Numbered from the stretch's first letter, positions 1 through 7,184 are shown. The stretch: DNA of 16,668 bases from an uncultured Clostridia bacterium (GCA_938014915.1 CALLQQ010000122.1:1-16668); one strand, 5' to 3'. Made by a program: numbers and translations. Notes: a model not told the origin generated them from the letters alone.

Positions 1-2
1 CT

Positions 3-260
3 TTGTCGGCGCTAGAGGCGGCATTGCCCGTATTAGAGGCGCTTGAAAATTGGGATGTTGACGCCATTCATACAGTGTTATTTGAATTAATTGCTGAACT
101 CGGCGTTAAAAATGGTCATGTGCTATGGCCACTGCGGGTCGCAGCATCGGGCAAGCAATTCACGCCCGGTGGTGGAATCGAATTGCTCGCTATCCTAGGA
201 AAGAAAGATTCGCTTGATAGGATTAGAAAAGGAATCGAGCTATTGTCGCAAGAAAACTAG
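3..260 (+). CDS. gltX: Glutamyl-tRNA synthetase, C-terminal end (partial)
   Basis: This is the last 85 residues of a gene that enters from the left edge; the reading frame begins at base 3 and ends at TAG 258-260. The full enzyme charges tRNA(Glu) with glutamate in the cytoplasm. Only part of the C-terminal anticodon-binding helical domain is visible. The key match is the block KNGHVLWPLRVAASGK, followed by a glycine-rich turn and then ELLAILGKKDSLDRIRKGIELL, which is the usual GltX tail (K.G....PLR.A.tG, then ...LLGKE..L.RI). The Rossmann catalytic domain with its HIGH and KMSKS motifs lies outside the window, so the call rests on the tail alone. The TTG at base 3 is not a real start. GlnRS is unlikely because its C-terminus is a beta-barrel. 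No convincing terminator follows. Confidence 0.88.
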   Translation: MSALEAALPVLEALENWDVDAIHTVLFELIAELGVKNGHVLWPLRVAASGKQFTPGGGIELLAILGKKDSLDRIRKGIELLSQEN

Positions 261-324
261 CATTTAGCACAAAATAAAGGCATTATTTTTAATTTTCGTT
301 TACAATAAGCACAATTCTTTTTGC

Positions 325-330
325 TATAAT
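325..330 (+). promoter_or_regulatory. Extended -10 sigma-A promoter for the Gld-like ABC operon
   Basis: TATAAT at 325-330 is preceded by TG at 322-323, giving the extended -10 form TGCTATAAT. Only weak -35 candidates exist: TACAAT at 301-306 with an 18-base spacer, or TTTACA at 299-304 with an overlong 20-base spacer. The site lies about 70 bases before the first ATG of the operon. Confidence 0.65.
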
Positions 331-400
331 TGATGTTGTGTTCATTCAAATATAAGCAAATTATTTTAACATACACATTTTAAATGGAAGGAGTATAGCC

Positions 401-1411
401 ATGATAGAGGTGAAAAACCTTACCAAACGTTTTGGCGATAAACTAGCAGTAAACAATATTTCCTTCGAAGTAAGTGAGGGTGAAGTTCTTGGATTTCTAG
501 GGCCGAATGGCGCTGGCAAGTCCACGACAATGAATATCTTGGCTGGTTATCTATCGTCTAATGAAGGACAAGCATTAATAAATGGAATTGATATACTTGA
601 CGATCCAATTGCGGCTAAGAAGAATATCGGGTATCTTCCCGAGCATCCACCGCTATATTTAGATATGACGGTAAAAGCATATCTTGACTTTATATATGAT
701 TTAAAGAAGGTGAAGCTACCGCGCAAATCCCATATAGCTGAAATTTGCGAAGTTGTGAAAATTACCGATGTATATAATCGTCTAATCAAGAACCTATCTA
801 AAGGATATAGGCAGCGTGTAGGATTGGCGCAGGCAATTATCGGCAATCCGAAAGTGCTAATTCTTGACGAGCCGACAGTTGGGCTTGACCCAAAGCAAAT
901 TATAGAAATAAGGTCATTAATTAAAAGACTTGGCGAGAATCATACTGTAATTCTATCTTCGCATATCTTGCCGGAGGTTCAGGCAGTATGCGATAAAATC
1001 ATCGTAATCAATAAGGGCAATGTTGTAGCTAATGATACATCGGACAATCTGGCACATAACTTATCGTCCGACCATCGACTCAATGTAAGAATCGATGGAC
1101 CGGAGAAGGAAGTTGAAAAATTGCTCAAGACCATCCCTGGAATGGTCGATGTAAATCCAACAAGAATGGTAGAAAAGGGCGTGCATGAATACGTCTTAGA
1201 ATCGCGCGAAGATGTCGACATTCGCAGAGAGATGTTCAAGCGCCTAAGCAGCAGGAATTGGCCGATAATGGGGCTGAAATCGTCAGAATTAACATTAGAA
1301 GAAATTTTCCTAAAGCTAACGATGGACGACGTATATAGTCATAGCGTCGCACTTGATAATAAAGATACAGGACTGAACAACGAAGAAGTTCTATCCGGAG
1401 GTGAGAAGTAA
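401..1411 (+). CDS. ABC transporter ATP-binding protein, GldA-like
   Basis: This 336-residue cytoplasmic ATPase should power the ABC-2 permease encoded next to it. Visible motifs are Walker A GPNGAGKST (residues 34-42), the signature LSKGYRQR (132-139), Walker B VLILDEP (152-158) and the switch histidine H188. The Q-loop region reads GYLPEHPPLY, a form I associate with GldA-type ATPases. About 110 residues follow the ABC domain as a C-terminal regulatory extension, ending in a LTLEEIFLKLT block common to drug/exporter ATPases of this class. ATG 401 follows a GGAAGGAG ribosome binding site (384-391). The TAA stop overlaps the next ATG by one base, so translation is probably coupled. The family is well recognised; the substrate is unknown. 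Calling it GldA-like reflects the neighbouring GldF- and GldG-like genes and does not imply gliding motility. Confidence 0.9.
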   Translation: MIEVKNLTKRFGDKLAVNNISFEVSEGEVLGFLGPNGAGKSTTMNILAGYLSSNEGQALINGIDILDDPIAAKKNIGYLPEHPPLYLDMTVKAYLDFIYDLKKVKLPRKSHIAEICEVVKITDVYNRLIKNLSKGYRQRVGLAQAIIGNPKVLILDEPTVGLDPKQIIEIRSLIKRLGENHTVILSSHILPEVQAVCDKIIVINKGNVVANDTSDNLAHNLSSDHRLNVRIDGPEKEVEKLLKTIPGMVDVNPTRMVEKGVHEYVLESREDVDIRREMFKRLSSRNWPIMGLKSSELTLEEIFLKLTMDDVYSHSVALDNKDTGLNNEEVLSGGEK

Positions 1412-2115
1412 TGGTAGCGGTATTAAGGCGGGAATTTTCATCTTATTTTAGTTCTCCAATTGGATATGTATTTTTGGCGGTATTTTTCGCATTCAGCGGA
1501 TTCTTTCTATATATCACGACATTACAAACGGGAACAGTCAACATCACAAGTGTATTCTCACAGATGTTCACAATCCTAATTTTCCTCATTCCAATATTGA
1601 CAATGCGTCTTTTGAGTGAGGATAAAAAGCAAAAAACAGATCAGGCATTGCTCACGGCACCACTCAGCCTAACCGGCCTAGTCGTGGGGAAGTTCCTTGC
1701 GGCATTTTTCATTTTCGCATTAGGCGTGTCGGTGATGCTCTTATATGCGGTAGTTTTATCAGCATTCGCTACTATTGAATGGACAGTATTCTTTGGTAAT
1801 GTTGTTGGTCTATTGCTACTTGGCGGTGCATTAATTTCCGTTGGATTATTTGTATCAGGACTGACGGAAAATCAAGTTGTTGCCGCAGTCGGGAGTTTCG
1901 CAATTATGATGCTATTAATGTTGATCGACATGATAGCAGGAGCAATACCGATTAAATTTATAAGCAATTTTATATATAAGATATCTTTTTTTGATAAGTA
2001 CAACGAATTCACAGTGGGAATTTTCAACTTTGCTAGTATATTGTTTTTCATAAGCTTCATAGTTGTATTTTTATTTCTCACCATTCGTGCTCTTGAAAAA
2101 AGACGTTGGAGCTAG
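1411..2115 (+). CDS. ABC-2 type permease, GldF-like
   Basis: This 234-residue integral membrane protein has about six hydrophobic segments (near residues 17-37, 48-70, 91-117, 125-148, 150-175 and 197-224). The N-terminus reads MVAVLRREFSSYFSSPIGYV, the typical start of GldF/ABC-2 permeases, with an amphipathic cytoplasmic elbow before the first membrane helix. The segment MRLLSEDKKQKTDQALLTAP after helix 2 matches the conserved cytoplasmic coupling region of ABC-2 permeases (...E.k..T.e.LLtaP). It shares one base with the upstream ATPase stop and ends 12 bases before the next gene, so the three form one unit. It should dimerise and export or flip an unknown substrate using the ATPase. The length is normal for the single-domain permeases of this group. 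Confidence 0.88.
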   Translation: MVAVLRREFSSYFSSPIGYVFLAVFFAFSGFFLYITTLQTGTVNITSVFSQMFTILIFLIPILTMRLLSEDKKQKTDQALLTAPLSLTGLVVGKFLAAFFIFALGVSVMLLYAVVLSAFATIEWTVFFGNVVGLLLLGGALISVGLFVSGLTENQVVAAVGSFAIMMLLMLIDMIAGAIPIKFISNFIYKISFFDKYNEFTVGIFNFASILFFISFIVVFLFLTIRALEKRRWS

Positions 2116-2127
2116 GAGGGATAGGAT

Positions 2128-3579
2128 ATGATAAAGAAAATTCTAAATAACCGCCGCTTCAAATATGGGAGCATGGCGACAATTGTTACTGCTTTATTCA
2201 TTGCAGCTGTCGTTGTTTTTAATATTGTAGCAATTATGATAGTTGAGAGATTGCCCGTTAAAGTTGACTTAACTTCCGAGAAGTTATTCGATATTGGTAG
2301 TGATACTATTGAATATATTAAGAACGTCGAAGAAGATGTCACTATCACGATATTGGCGACGGAAGATGACTTTGTTTCTGGTGGGATATACTTCCAACAA
2401 GCAAACGAAGTTATAAAGAAGTACCCGCTATATGCGGATAAAATCAATGTTAGATATGTCGATTTAATATCGAGTCCCGATTTTGCAAAAAAATATACGC
2501 AGGATTTAAGGGAATACGATGTTATTGTTGAAACAAAGGATAGAAATAAATTAATTGGTTCAACAGATTTATTTGAAATAACATACGACGATTATGGTAA
2601 TATGACGGATGTATCCGCAATTGCCGAGCAGGAAATTACATCGGCTCTAATGTTCGTCACCGATAAAAATCCCACTACTGTTACGATCCTCACGGGTAGG
2701 GGCGAACAAAGCTTGCCAGCATTTGAAACTCTACTGTCAAAGAATGCATATGATGTTGAAACGACTAACATCCTAACTGAGGAGATTAGTGCCGATTCGG
2801 ATTTTGTGATAATTGCTGGACCGGAGAGTGACTATACCCAGAATGAGATTAAGAAACTAGAGGAATTCCTCGATAACGAGGGCGAATTCGGCAAGAATAT
2901 ATTTTACATTGCATCGCCCACACAGCCGGAATTACCTGTTCTTGATAGCTTTTTAGAATCTTGGGGCATCAAGATTGAGGACGGAATTCTAGCGGAAACA
3001 GATACAAGTAAATCATATATGAGTGTGTTCTATAATATTCATCAATTTTCATCGAGTAACTATACCGATAAGATGGATATCAATGAGCCTCTCATTATCA
3101 TGCCTGTTTGCCGTCCAGTTACTGCCTTATTTGAGGAGAGGGGCATCATCACAATAGATAAACTCATGAAATCATATGATACTTCAGTAATTCGTCCGTC
3201 CGATGCTGATGAAGATTGGACACCAGCCGATGCAAAAACAATGGGCGAATTCGATAGTGTTGTCGATTCGTGGAAGGTTCTTTTAAATACGGGCACGAAT
3301 GCTAAGAGCCATGTTTTCGCATTCGGTAGTATTGGTATGTTCAGCGACGCAATTTTAGGTATGTCGGGGGTAAACAATTCTGACTATATACTAAGCATAT
3401 TCAATACTTTGTCGGGTAAAGAAGAAGGCATAAAAGTAATACCGAAGTCATTTTCAGGCGCTGAGCTTGAAATAACATCGGAGCAAGCTAATGTCATGAC
3501 GTGGATATTCGTTGTAATACTACCCGCAGCAGTAATTGCAGTTGGAATTATTACATGGGTAAGGAGGAGACACCTATGA
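2128..3579 (+). CDS. GldG-like ABC transporter auxiliary membrane protein
   Basis: This 483-residue protein has one N-terminal membrane helix (about residues 15-39), a long extracytoplasmic region and one C-terminal helix (about 457-477) ending in VRRRHL. The stretch after the first helix, VDLTSEKLFDIGSDTIEYIK, is the hallmark of GldG and its relatives (D.T....y.ls..T...l), followed by the ABC-type auxiliary domain: a beta-rich part, then a fold resembling glutamine amidotransferases, with ILTGRGEQSLPAFETLL and DFVIIAGPESDYTQNEI. In Bacteroidota GldG works with GldA and GldF; here its role is inferred from the same order. ATG 2128 has AGGAGGG at 2114-2120. Its TGA stop overlaps the ATG of the next gene (ATGA). 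Confident family assignment; the substrate is unknown. Confidence 0.87.
   Translation: MIKKILNNRRFKYGSMATIVTALFIAAVVVFNIVAIMIVERLPVKVDLTSEKLFDIGSDTIEYIKNVEEDVTITILATEDDFVSGGIYFQQANEVIKKYPLYADKINVRYVDLISSPDFAKKYTQDLREYDVIVETKDRNKLIGSTDLFEITYDDYGNMTDVSAIAEQEITSALMFVTDKNPTTVTILTGRGEQSLPAFETLLSKNAYDVETTNILTEEISADSDFVIIAGPESDYTQNEIKKLEEFLDNEGEFGKNIFYIASPTQPELPVLDSFLESWGIKIEDGILAETDTSKSYMSVFYNIHQFSSSNYTDKMDINEPLIIMPVCRPVTALFEERGIITIDKLMKSYDTSVIRPSDADEDWTPADAKTMGEFDSVVDSWKVLLNTGTNAKSHVFAFGSIGMFSDAILGMSGVNNSDYILSIFNTLSGKEEGIKVIPKSFSGAELEITSEQANVMTWIFVVILPAAVIAVGIITWVRRRHL
3561..3569 (+). promoter_or_regulatory. Ribosome binding site that fixes the DUF4340 gene start
   Basis: AAGGAGGAG lies six bases before ATG 3576. 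It favours this start over the longer in-frame reading that begins at 3501 deep inside the GldG-like gene, and gives a 4-base ATGA overlap typical of translational coupling. Confidence 0.85.
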
Positions 3580-5066
3580 GTAAGAGGGTTAAAGGCATTG
3601 TACTTGCCTGCGCTGCCTTGCTTGTGCTAGTTTCCGTATTGATTTTTCTTCTGCTAACGCAAAAAGACTCCGATGATAATGATACCTCATCTAGCAATAT
3701 AGATGAGAGTGCGCAACTAATAGAAAAGCAGCCCGAACAAGTTAAGTTAATTAAAATTAAGAATAAGACGGGCGAATATGAAATTATAAGAACGGGCGAA
3801 TCCGAGTGGGGAATCGATGAATATAAAGAGCTACCGTTGAGTGTAACTACTTTTTCGAGTATTACGAATAATATCAGCTCAATTAAAGCTAAGAAATTAG
3901 CAGAAAAAGATGCCCCCGACCTAGAAAAGTACGGGTTAGTAAATCCGCAGGCGGAAGTTAATGTTGAATTTTCCGATGCTGAAAATACATCTTATACATT
4001 TCTAATAGGTGATGAGGCACCATCGAACACGCAGTATTACTTCTGTTTCAAAGGGGAAAACGATGTCTACACTGTTAACAGAAGTCAAGTGCAGATGTAT
4101 CTAGAAGATAAGAAAGTATATTTAAGTCTTGAAATTTTAGAAGCAAAATCTGCTGATAACTATCCCGATATTGATGAACTCAATATCAAGGGGAAAGAGT
4201 GGGATAAGCCAATTACTATAATTCCACATACAAAAGAGGATTTAGAAAAAGATGAAACAGGTGCTTTAACAGGATTTTCAGAATACAAGATGTCGAGCCC
4301 CGTTTCAAGCAATCTTGATATTGGCAAGGCAAATGACTACATCTTTGGTATGTATGGACTATTTGCGAGTGAAGCCTTAACGGCGTTCCCCGATGAACAG
4401 GCAATTAAAGATGCAGGAATTAACGACCCAACTTGCGTGGTATCAGTTCGTGTAGGCGATAAAGTTGAGGAGCTTATAATAGGGAAGGAATATGAGGAAA
4501 TAGTCAGTGTCCCGACAGGCGACGATGGGCAGGAAGCCGAGATTAATCAAGTTACAGGATATTATGGAATGTTAAAGGGACGGGATATAATCTATAAATT
4601 CGATACCCAGTCGCTAATATGGGTGGATATGACGCCGCTCAGCCTAATATCACGAATGCCCTTTACAGCATATATATACGATTTAGACAGCATTGAAATT
4701 ACGATTGATGATAAAGTGCATAAGTTTGGTATAATAGGCGACGATGAAGAAAGTTCATTCGAATACGATGGTGAAAATCTAGATAGTCAGCAATTTAAGC
4801 AATTCTTCCAATACTTGCTTAAAGGATCGGTTGAAGAAATTAATGATGAAGTACCGGCAGATCCCCCAGCGATGACTATCAAATATATACAAAGGGATAA
4901 GAATGTTGACGATATGATAGTTGAATTCTATCCCGTTAAAGACCGCAAGACCATTATCAGTGTAAACGGCGGCTTACAGTACAAGGCACAAACTCTGTAT
5001 TTTGAGCGTCTTATTGAAAATGTGGATAACGTAATTGAAGGAAACGATATAAAGATGTCTTGGTAA
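3576..5066 (+). CDS. DUF4340-like membrane-anchored protein with tandem units
   Basis: This is a 496-residue protein with a positively charged start, one membrane helix (about residues 7-28) and an acidic, serine-rich linker (30-50). The remainder is predicted to be outside the membrane. Two related units are visible. The first contains EKYGLVNPQAEVNV (about 117-130), then a TFLIGDEAPSNTQYYFCF strand region and VYTVNRSQV. The second contains KDAGINDPTCVVSVRVGD (about 278-295), then ELIIGKEY and a later tyrosine-rich segment. The pattern Y/A-G-L/I-x-x-P followed by beta strands and an IG motif is typical of DUF4340. Proteins of this family are often encoded beside GldG-like genes. It probably assembles with the ABC complex on the outer face. 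No enzyme motif is seen. The start is set by a strong ribosome binding site at 3561-3569. Confidence 0.8.
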   Translation: MSKRVKGIVLACAALLVLVSVLIFLLLTQKDSDDNDTSSSNIDESAQLIEKQPEQVKLIKIKNKTGEYEIIRTGESEWGIDEYKELPLSVTTFSSITNNISSIKAKKLAEKDAPDLEKYGLVNPQAEVNVEFSDAENTSYTFLIGDEAPSNTQYYFCFKGENDVYTVNRSQVQMYLEDKKVYLSLEILEAKSADNYPDIDELNIKGKEWDKPITIIPHTKEDLEKDETGALTGFSEYKMSSPVSSNLDIGKANDYIFGMYGLFASEALTAFPDEQAIKDAGINDPTCVVSVRVGDKVEELIIGKEYEEIVSVPTGDDGQEAEINQVTGYYGMLKGRDIIYKFDTQSLIWVDMTPLSLISRMPFTAYIYDLDSIEITIDDKVHKFGIIGDDEESSFEYDGENLDSQQFKQFFQYLLKGSVEEINDEVPADPPAMTIKYIQRDKNVDDMIVEFYPVKDRKTIISVNGGLQYKAQTLYFERLIENVDNVIEGNDIKMSW

Positions 5067-5102
5067 TCCCATGAATAGACATTTTGCGCATTGCATTGAT
5101 GT

Positions 5103-5108
5103 TATAAT
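5103..5108 (+). promoter_or_regulatory. Extended -10 promoter for the 100-residue protein gene
   Basis: TATAAT at 5103-5108 is preceded by TG at 5100-5101 (TGTTATAAT). No good -35 lies at the normal distance. The site is in the 69-base gap after the DUF4340 gene and 28 bases before the ATG, so the small gene can be expressed apart from the operon as well as by read-through. Confidence 0.6.
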
Positions 5109-5135
5109 GTTTCCAGAGTGATAGGAGGTAATCAG

Positions 5136-5438
5136 ATGCAAAAGAGTAGTGCAAAGCAGAAAGTTGAGTTCTTTGAGTACAAGGGGCTACCTCTAGTGAG
5201 GAAGGGCGACACAATTTATTATGGTAATATGGAAGATGATTATGTTGTCATGATGACAATTTTAAAGAAGAAGAAGTTCGCAGATTTAAATGTAGCTAGT
5301 AAGGTAAGAGTTCAATTGTTGTCGACGGATCCCAATGCAGATGCAACGGAATTAGTCTTGAGAACGAGTGAACAGGATGGGCTCTATAATGCGCTTGATA
5401 TTGGGCATATTTGGCTTGAAAGACAACTTACAGAATAG
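5136..5438 (+). CDS. Small unclassified cytoplasmic protein (100 aa)
   Basis: I do not recognise a named family. The 100-residue product is soluble with no signal peptide or membrane helix. It opens with a lysine-rich stretch, then YKGLPLVRKGDTIYYGNM and a beta-rich core containing a basic KKKK run, then VASKVRVQLLSTDP, and ends ALDIGHIWLERQL. The alternating hydrophobic pattern suggests a small beta-barrel or sandwich with a C-terminal helix. I have the impression that similar small proteins occur in other Clostridia, which would need a search. ATG 5136 is chosen because AGGAGGT (5123-5129) sits seven bases upstream; the in-frame GTG at 5118 lies before that site. The gene has its own promoter and ends at a strong hairpin terminator. 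Its position directly after the Gld-like operon is the only functional hint. Confidence 0.75.
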   Translation: MQKSSAKQKVEFFEYKGLPLVRKGDTIYYGNMEDDYVVMMTILKKKKFADLNVASKVRVQLLSTDPNADATELVLRTSEQDGLYNALDIGHIWLERQLTE

Positions 5439-5442
5439 AAAG

Positions 5443-5477
5443 AAAAGGCTTTATCAGTATTACTGATAAAGCCTTTT
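5443..5477. terminator. Bidirectional intrinsic terminator
   Basis: The arms AAAAGGCTTTATCAG (5443-5457) and CTGATAAAGCCTTTT (5463-5477) pair perfectly; two more bases can pair inward (to 5459 and 5461). On the plus strand the stem runs into a T tract (5474-5478). Read on the minus strand, the AAAA at 5443-5446 becomes a T tract. It lies between two convergent genes ending at 5438 and 5489 and can serve both. Confidence 0.93.
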
Positions 5478-5488
5478 TCGTCTAACAT

Positions 5489-6091
5489 TTAATCTGATTC
5501 TTCCCACTGGTCAAACATTCTCATAACTTCATCGTATGTTTCATACGATACATCGGCTAATTTGCCTTCTCCGCCGTAGATCTTTTCTGCTTCGTTGAAG
5601 CCGCTGATGAAAGCTTCTTTCAATGTGGCAATTTTAGATTTATCGCCACCCGATACCGCCTTAGCAAATTCGATAATGCGTTTAGCTACATTCCTAGACG
5701 ACCACGGATTATCCCCGTCAGAAGCATCTCCAACCAATGAGCTGCCGGAAATAGTGTCAAGGAATTTCTCCGACGGAATTTCTAGCTCTTCCAATTGGTG
5801 CGATTCGTCATTCTGCTTTGCAAGCATTGCTGAAATCAATTGCTTGAACTGGCTAATCTTCTTAGTTGCATCGGCATAAATCCCTTCATTGCCAATCCCG
5901 TGTGAGCTTTTCTCACTTGAAGATAGATGTTTCGTATAGGCGGGCGAATACGATAAATCCGATTTAACAAATTTATCAGTATTATCACTCGCCAATGTTG
6001 ATTTCGACCTTGCTCCTTCTTCAACTTCAGGACTTTTTTGCAGTGCTGAAGTATTCTGAGCATTAGCATCAGCAATTCTGTTGATGTTCAT
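5489..6091 (-). CDS. Unclassified protein under sigma-D (motility) promoter
   Basis: This 200-residue soluble protein has no signal peptide or membrane helix. Residues 1 to about 75 are rich in Ser, Lys, Glu and Asn and are probably disordered, starting MNINRIADANAQ. Residues about 130-200 look folded and conserved: NVAKRIIEFAKAVSGGDKSK, then FISGFNEAEKIYGG and DVSYETYDEVMRMFDQWEE. This helical tail (Gf.eA....g......s.eTyd.vm..ld.w) resembles DUF5610-like proteins, some of which carry the doubtful label 'hydrogenase-4 component G'; I hold this match loosely. ATG at 6091-6089 is preceded by AAGGAGGT (minus strand, about 6105-6098). The gene stands alone, convergent to the 100-residue gene and ending at the shared terminator. 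An exact sigma-D promoter upstream points to co-expression with late flagellar, chemotaxis or motility genes. I do not see a known flagellar protein. Confidence 0.75.
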   Translation of the reverse strand: MNINRIADANAQNTSALQKSPEVEEGARSKSTLASDNTDKFVKSDLSYSPAYTKHLSSSEKSSHGIGNEGIYADATKKISQFKQLISAMLAKQNDESHQLEELEIPSEKFLDTISGSSLVGDASDGDNPWSSRNVAKRIIEFAKAVSGGDKSKIATLKEAFISGFNEAEKIYGGEGKLADVSYETYDEVMRMFDQWEESD

Positions 6092-6154
6092 AATCTTACC
6101 TCCTTGTAAAATTTTTCACAATTATATTGTTAGCGAATATACTGCTCACTCTAT

Positions 6155-6181
6155 ATATCGGCAAACGAACGTAAAAGTTTA
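6155..6181 (-). promoter_or_regulatory. Sigma-D / sigma-28 (motility) promoter
   Basis: Read on the minus strand, TAAA (6181-6178) is followed by a 15-base spacer and GCCGATAT (6162-6155). This equals the Bacillus subtilis sigma-D consensus TAAA-N15-GCCGATAT at every defined base. It drives the leftward gene whose ATG is about 64 bases downstream of the -10. A TATAAT further down (6126-6121, minus strand) lacks a usable -35 and is a weaker alternative. Confidence 0.85.
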
Positions 6182-6224
6182 GTAAAAGATAGAGAAAGGA
6201 TTAGCTATCATTCTTATAAATTCA

Positions 6225-6253
6225 TTGCAGGTGAATTAACAATGTGGTATAAT
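6225..6253 (+). promoter_or_regulatory. Sigma-A promoter for the NatAB-type ABC pair
   Basis: TTGCAG (6225-6230), a 17-base spacer and TATAAT (6248-6253), with TG at 6245-6246, make a strong extended -10 promoter. It sits 28 bases before ATG 6282 and is divergent from the sigma-D promoter. Confidence 0.88.
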
Positions 6254-6281
6254 TAACCTAGCTTTAATAAGGAGGAATCAT

Positions 6282-7184
6282 ATGTCTATACAAGTTGAAA
6301 ATTTAGTAAAAACATTTGGCGACTATACTGCGGTCGATAACCTTAGCTTTTCAATAGATAAGCCGGGAGTATTTGCACTACTTGGAACAAATGGCGCCGG
6401 AAAAACAACCGCAATTAGAATGTTACTTGGCATGTTAACTAAAAATAGTGGTACCGCCCTCTGGGACGGTAAGCCGATGGAGTCCCTAACAACACAAATT
6501 GGCTATCTAGCGGAGGAGAGGGGACTATATCCTAAAATAGATGTCATTGACCAGCTGCTATATTTTGCACAGCTGAAAGGACTATCAACCGCCCAGGCAA
6601 AAGAGAGGATTGACTTCTGGTTTGGGCGATTGAATATAGAAGAACATAAGAATAAGAAAGCATCCCAGCTTTCTAAAGGGAATCAGCAAAAGGTGCAGCT
6701 TGTTGTTGCGCTGCTTGCCGATCCGAAGCTGCTAATACTTGACGAACCTTTGAGCGGGCTAGATCCCGTGAATGCCGACCAATTCAGGGCAGTAATCAAG
6801 GAGGAAATAGCAAAAGATAAATACATTATAATGTCGAGCCATCAAATGGCGACGATTGAGGAATTTTGTGACGATCTTGTCATTCTAGATAAAGGGAAAT
6901 CGATATTAAAAGGTAACCTCAACGAGATTAAAAAAGGCTATGGTAGGATTAATCTTAGCATTAAATGTGATGAAGATATCACTGGTTTAATTATGCAATC
7001 AGGACTGACAATATTGAATAAAACACCAGCACAAACAATGGTAAGGGTGAAAGATGAAAGTCAGGCAAAATCACTCCTTAAAAAGATAGTAGACAATGAT
7101 TTATCACTTGTAAAATATGAACTTAGAGAACCATCATTGCATGAAATATTTGTGGAAAAGGTCGGTGAGTCAATTGAATCTTAA
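6282..7184 (+). CDS. ABC transporter ATPase, NatA/YhaQ type
   Basis: This 300-residue cytoplasmic ATPase partners the permease that overlaps its 3' end. Motifs are Walker A GTNGAGKTT (residues 35-43), signature LSKGNQQK (130-137), Walker B LLILDEP (150-156) and switch histidine H187. The region GYLAEERGLYPKIDVIDQL around the Q-loop position and the LSKGNQQKVQ signature are typical of the NatA/YhaQ group. A DUF4162-like C-terminal region of roughly 80 residues ends in LREPSLHEIFVEKVGE, also typical. ATG 6282 follows GGAGGA at 6271-6276 and a strong promoter. Relatives include sodium-extrusion (NatAB) and uncharacterised antimicrobial or export systems, so the substrate cannot be stated. It is not a close partner of the GldA-like ATPase at 401-1411. 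Confidence 0.9.
   Translation: MSIQVENLVKTFGDYTAVDNLSFSIDKPGVFALLGTNGAGKTTAIRMLLGMLTKNSGTALWDGKPMESLTTQIGYLAEERGLYPKIDVIDQLLYFAQLKGLSTAQAKERIDFWFGRLNIEEHKNKKASQLSKGNQQKVQLVVALLADPKLLILDEPLSGLDPVNADQFRAVIKEEIAKDKYIIMSSHQMATIEEFCDDLVILDKGKSILKGNLNEIKKGYGRINLSIKCDEDITGLIMQSGLTILNKTPAQTMVRVKDESQAKSLLKKIVDNDLSLVKYELREPSLHEIFVEKVGESIES

Noticed and set aside
271..289. Inverted repeat AAAATAA / TTATTTT after gltX as a terminator
   Set aside because: A 7-bp stem of only A-T pairs with a 5-base loop is too weak to call.
3501..3575. Longer start for the DUF4340 gene
   Set aside because: It would overlap the GldG-like gene by about 80 bases and add non-family residues before a clean membrane anchor; the strong ribosome binding site points to 3576.
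6121..6126. Minus-strand TATAAT as the main promoter of the 200-residue gene
   Set aside because: No acceptable -35 at 16-18 bases and no extended -10; the sigma-D match just upstream is far stronger.
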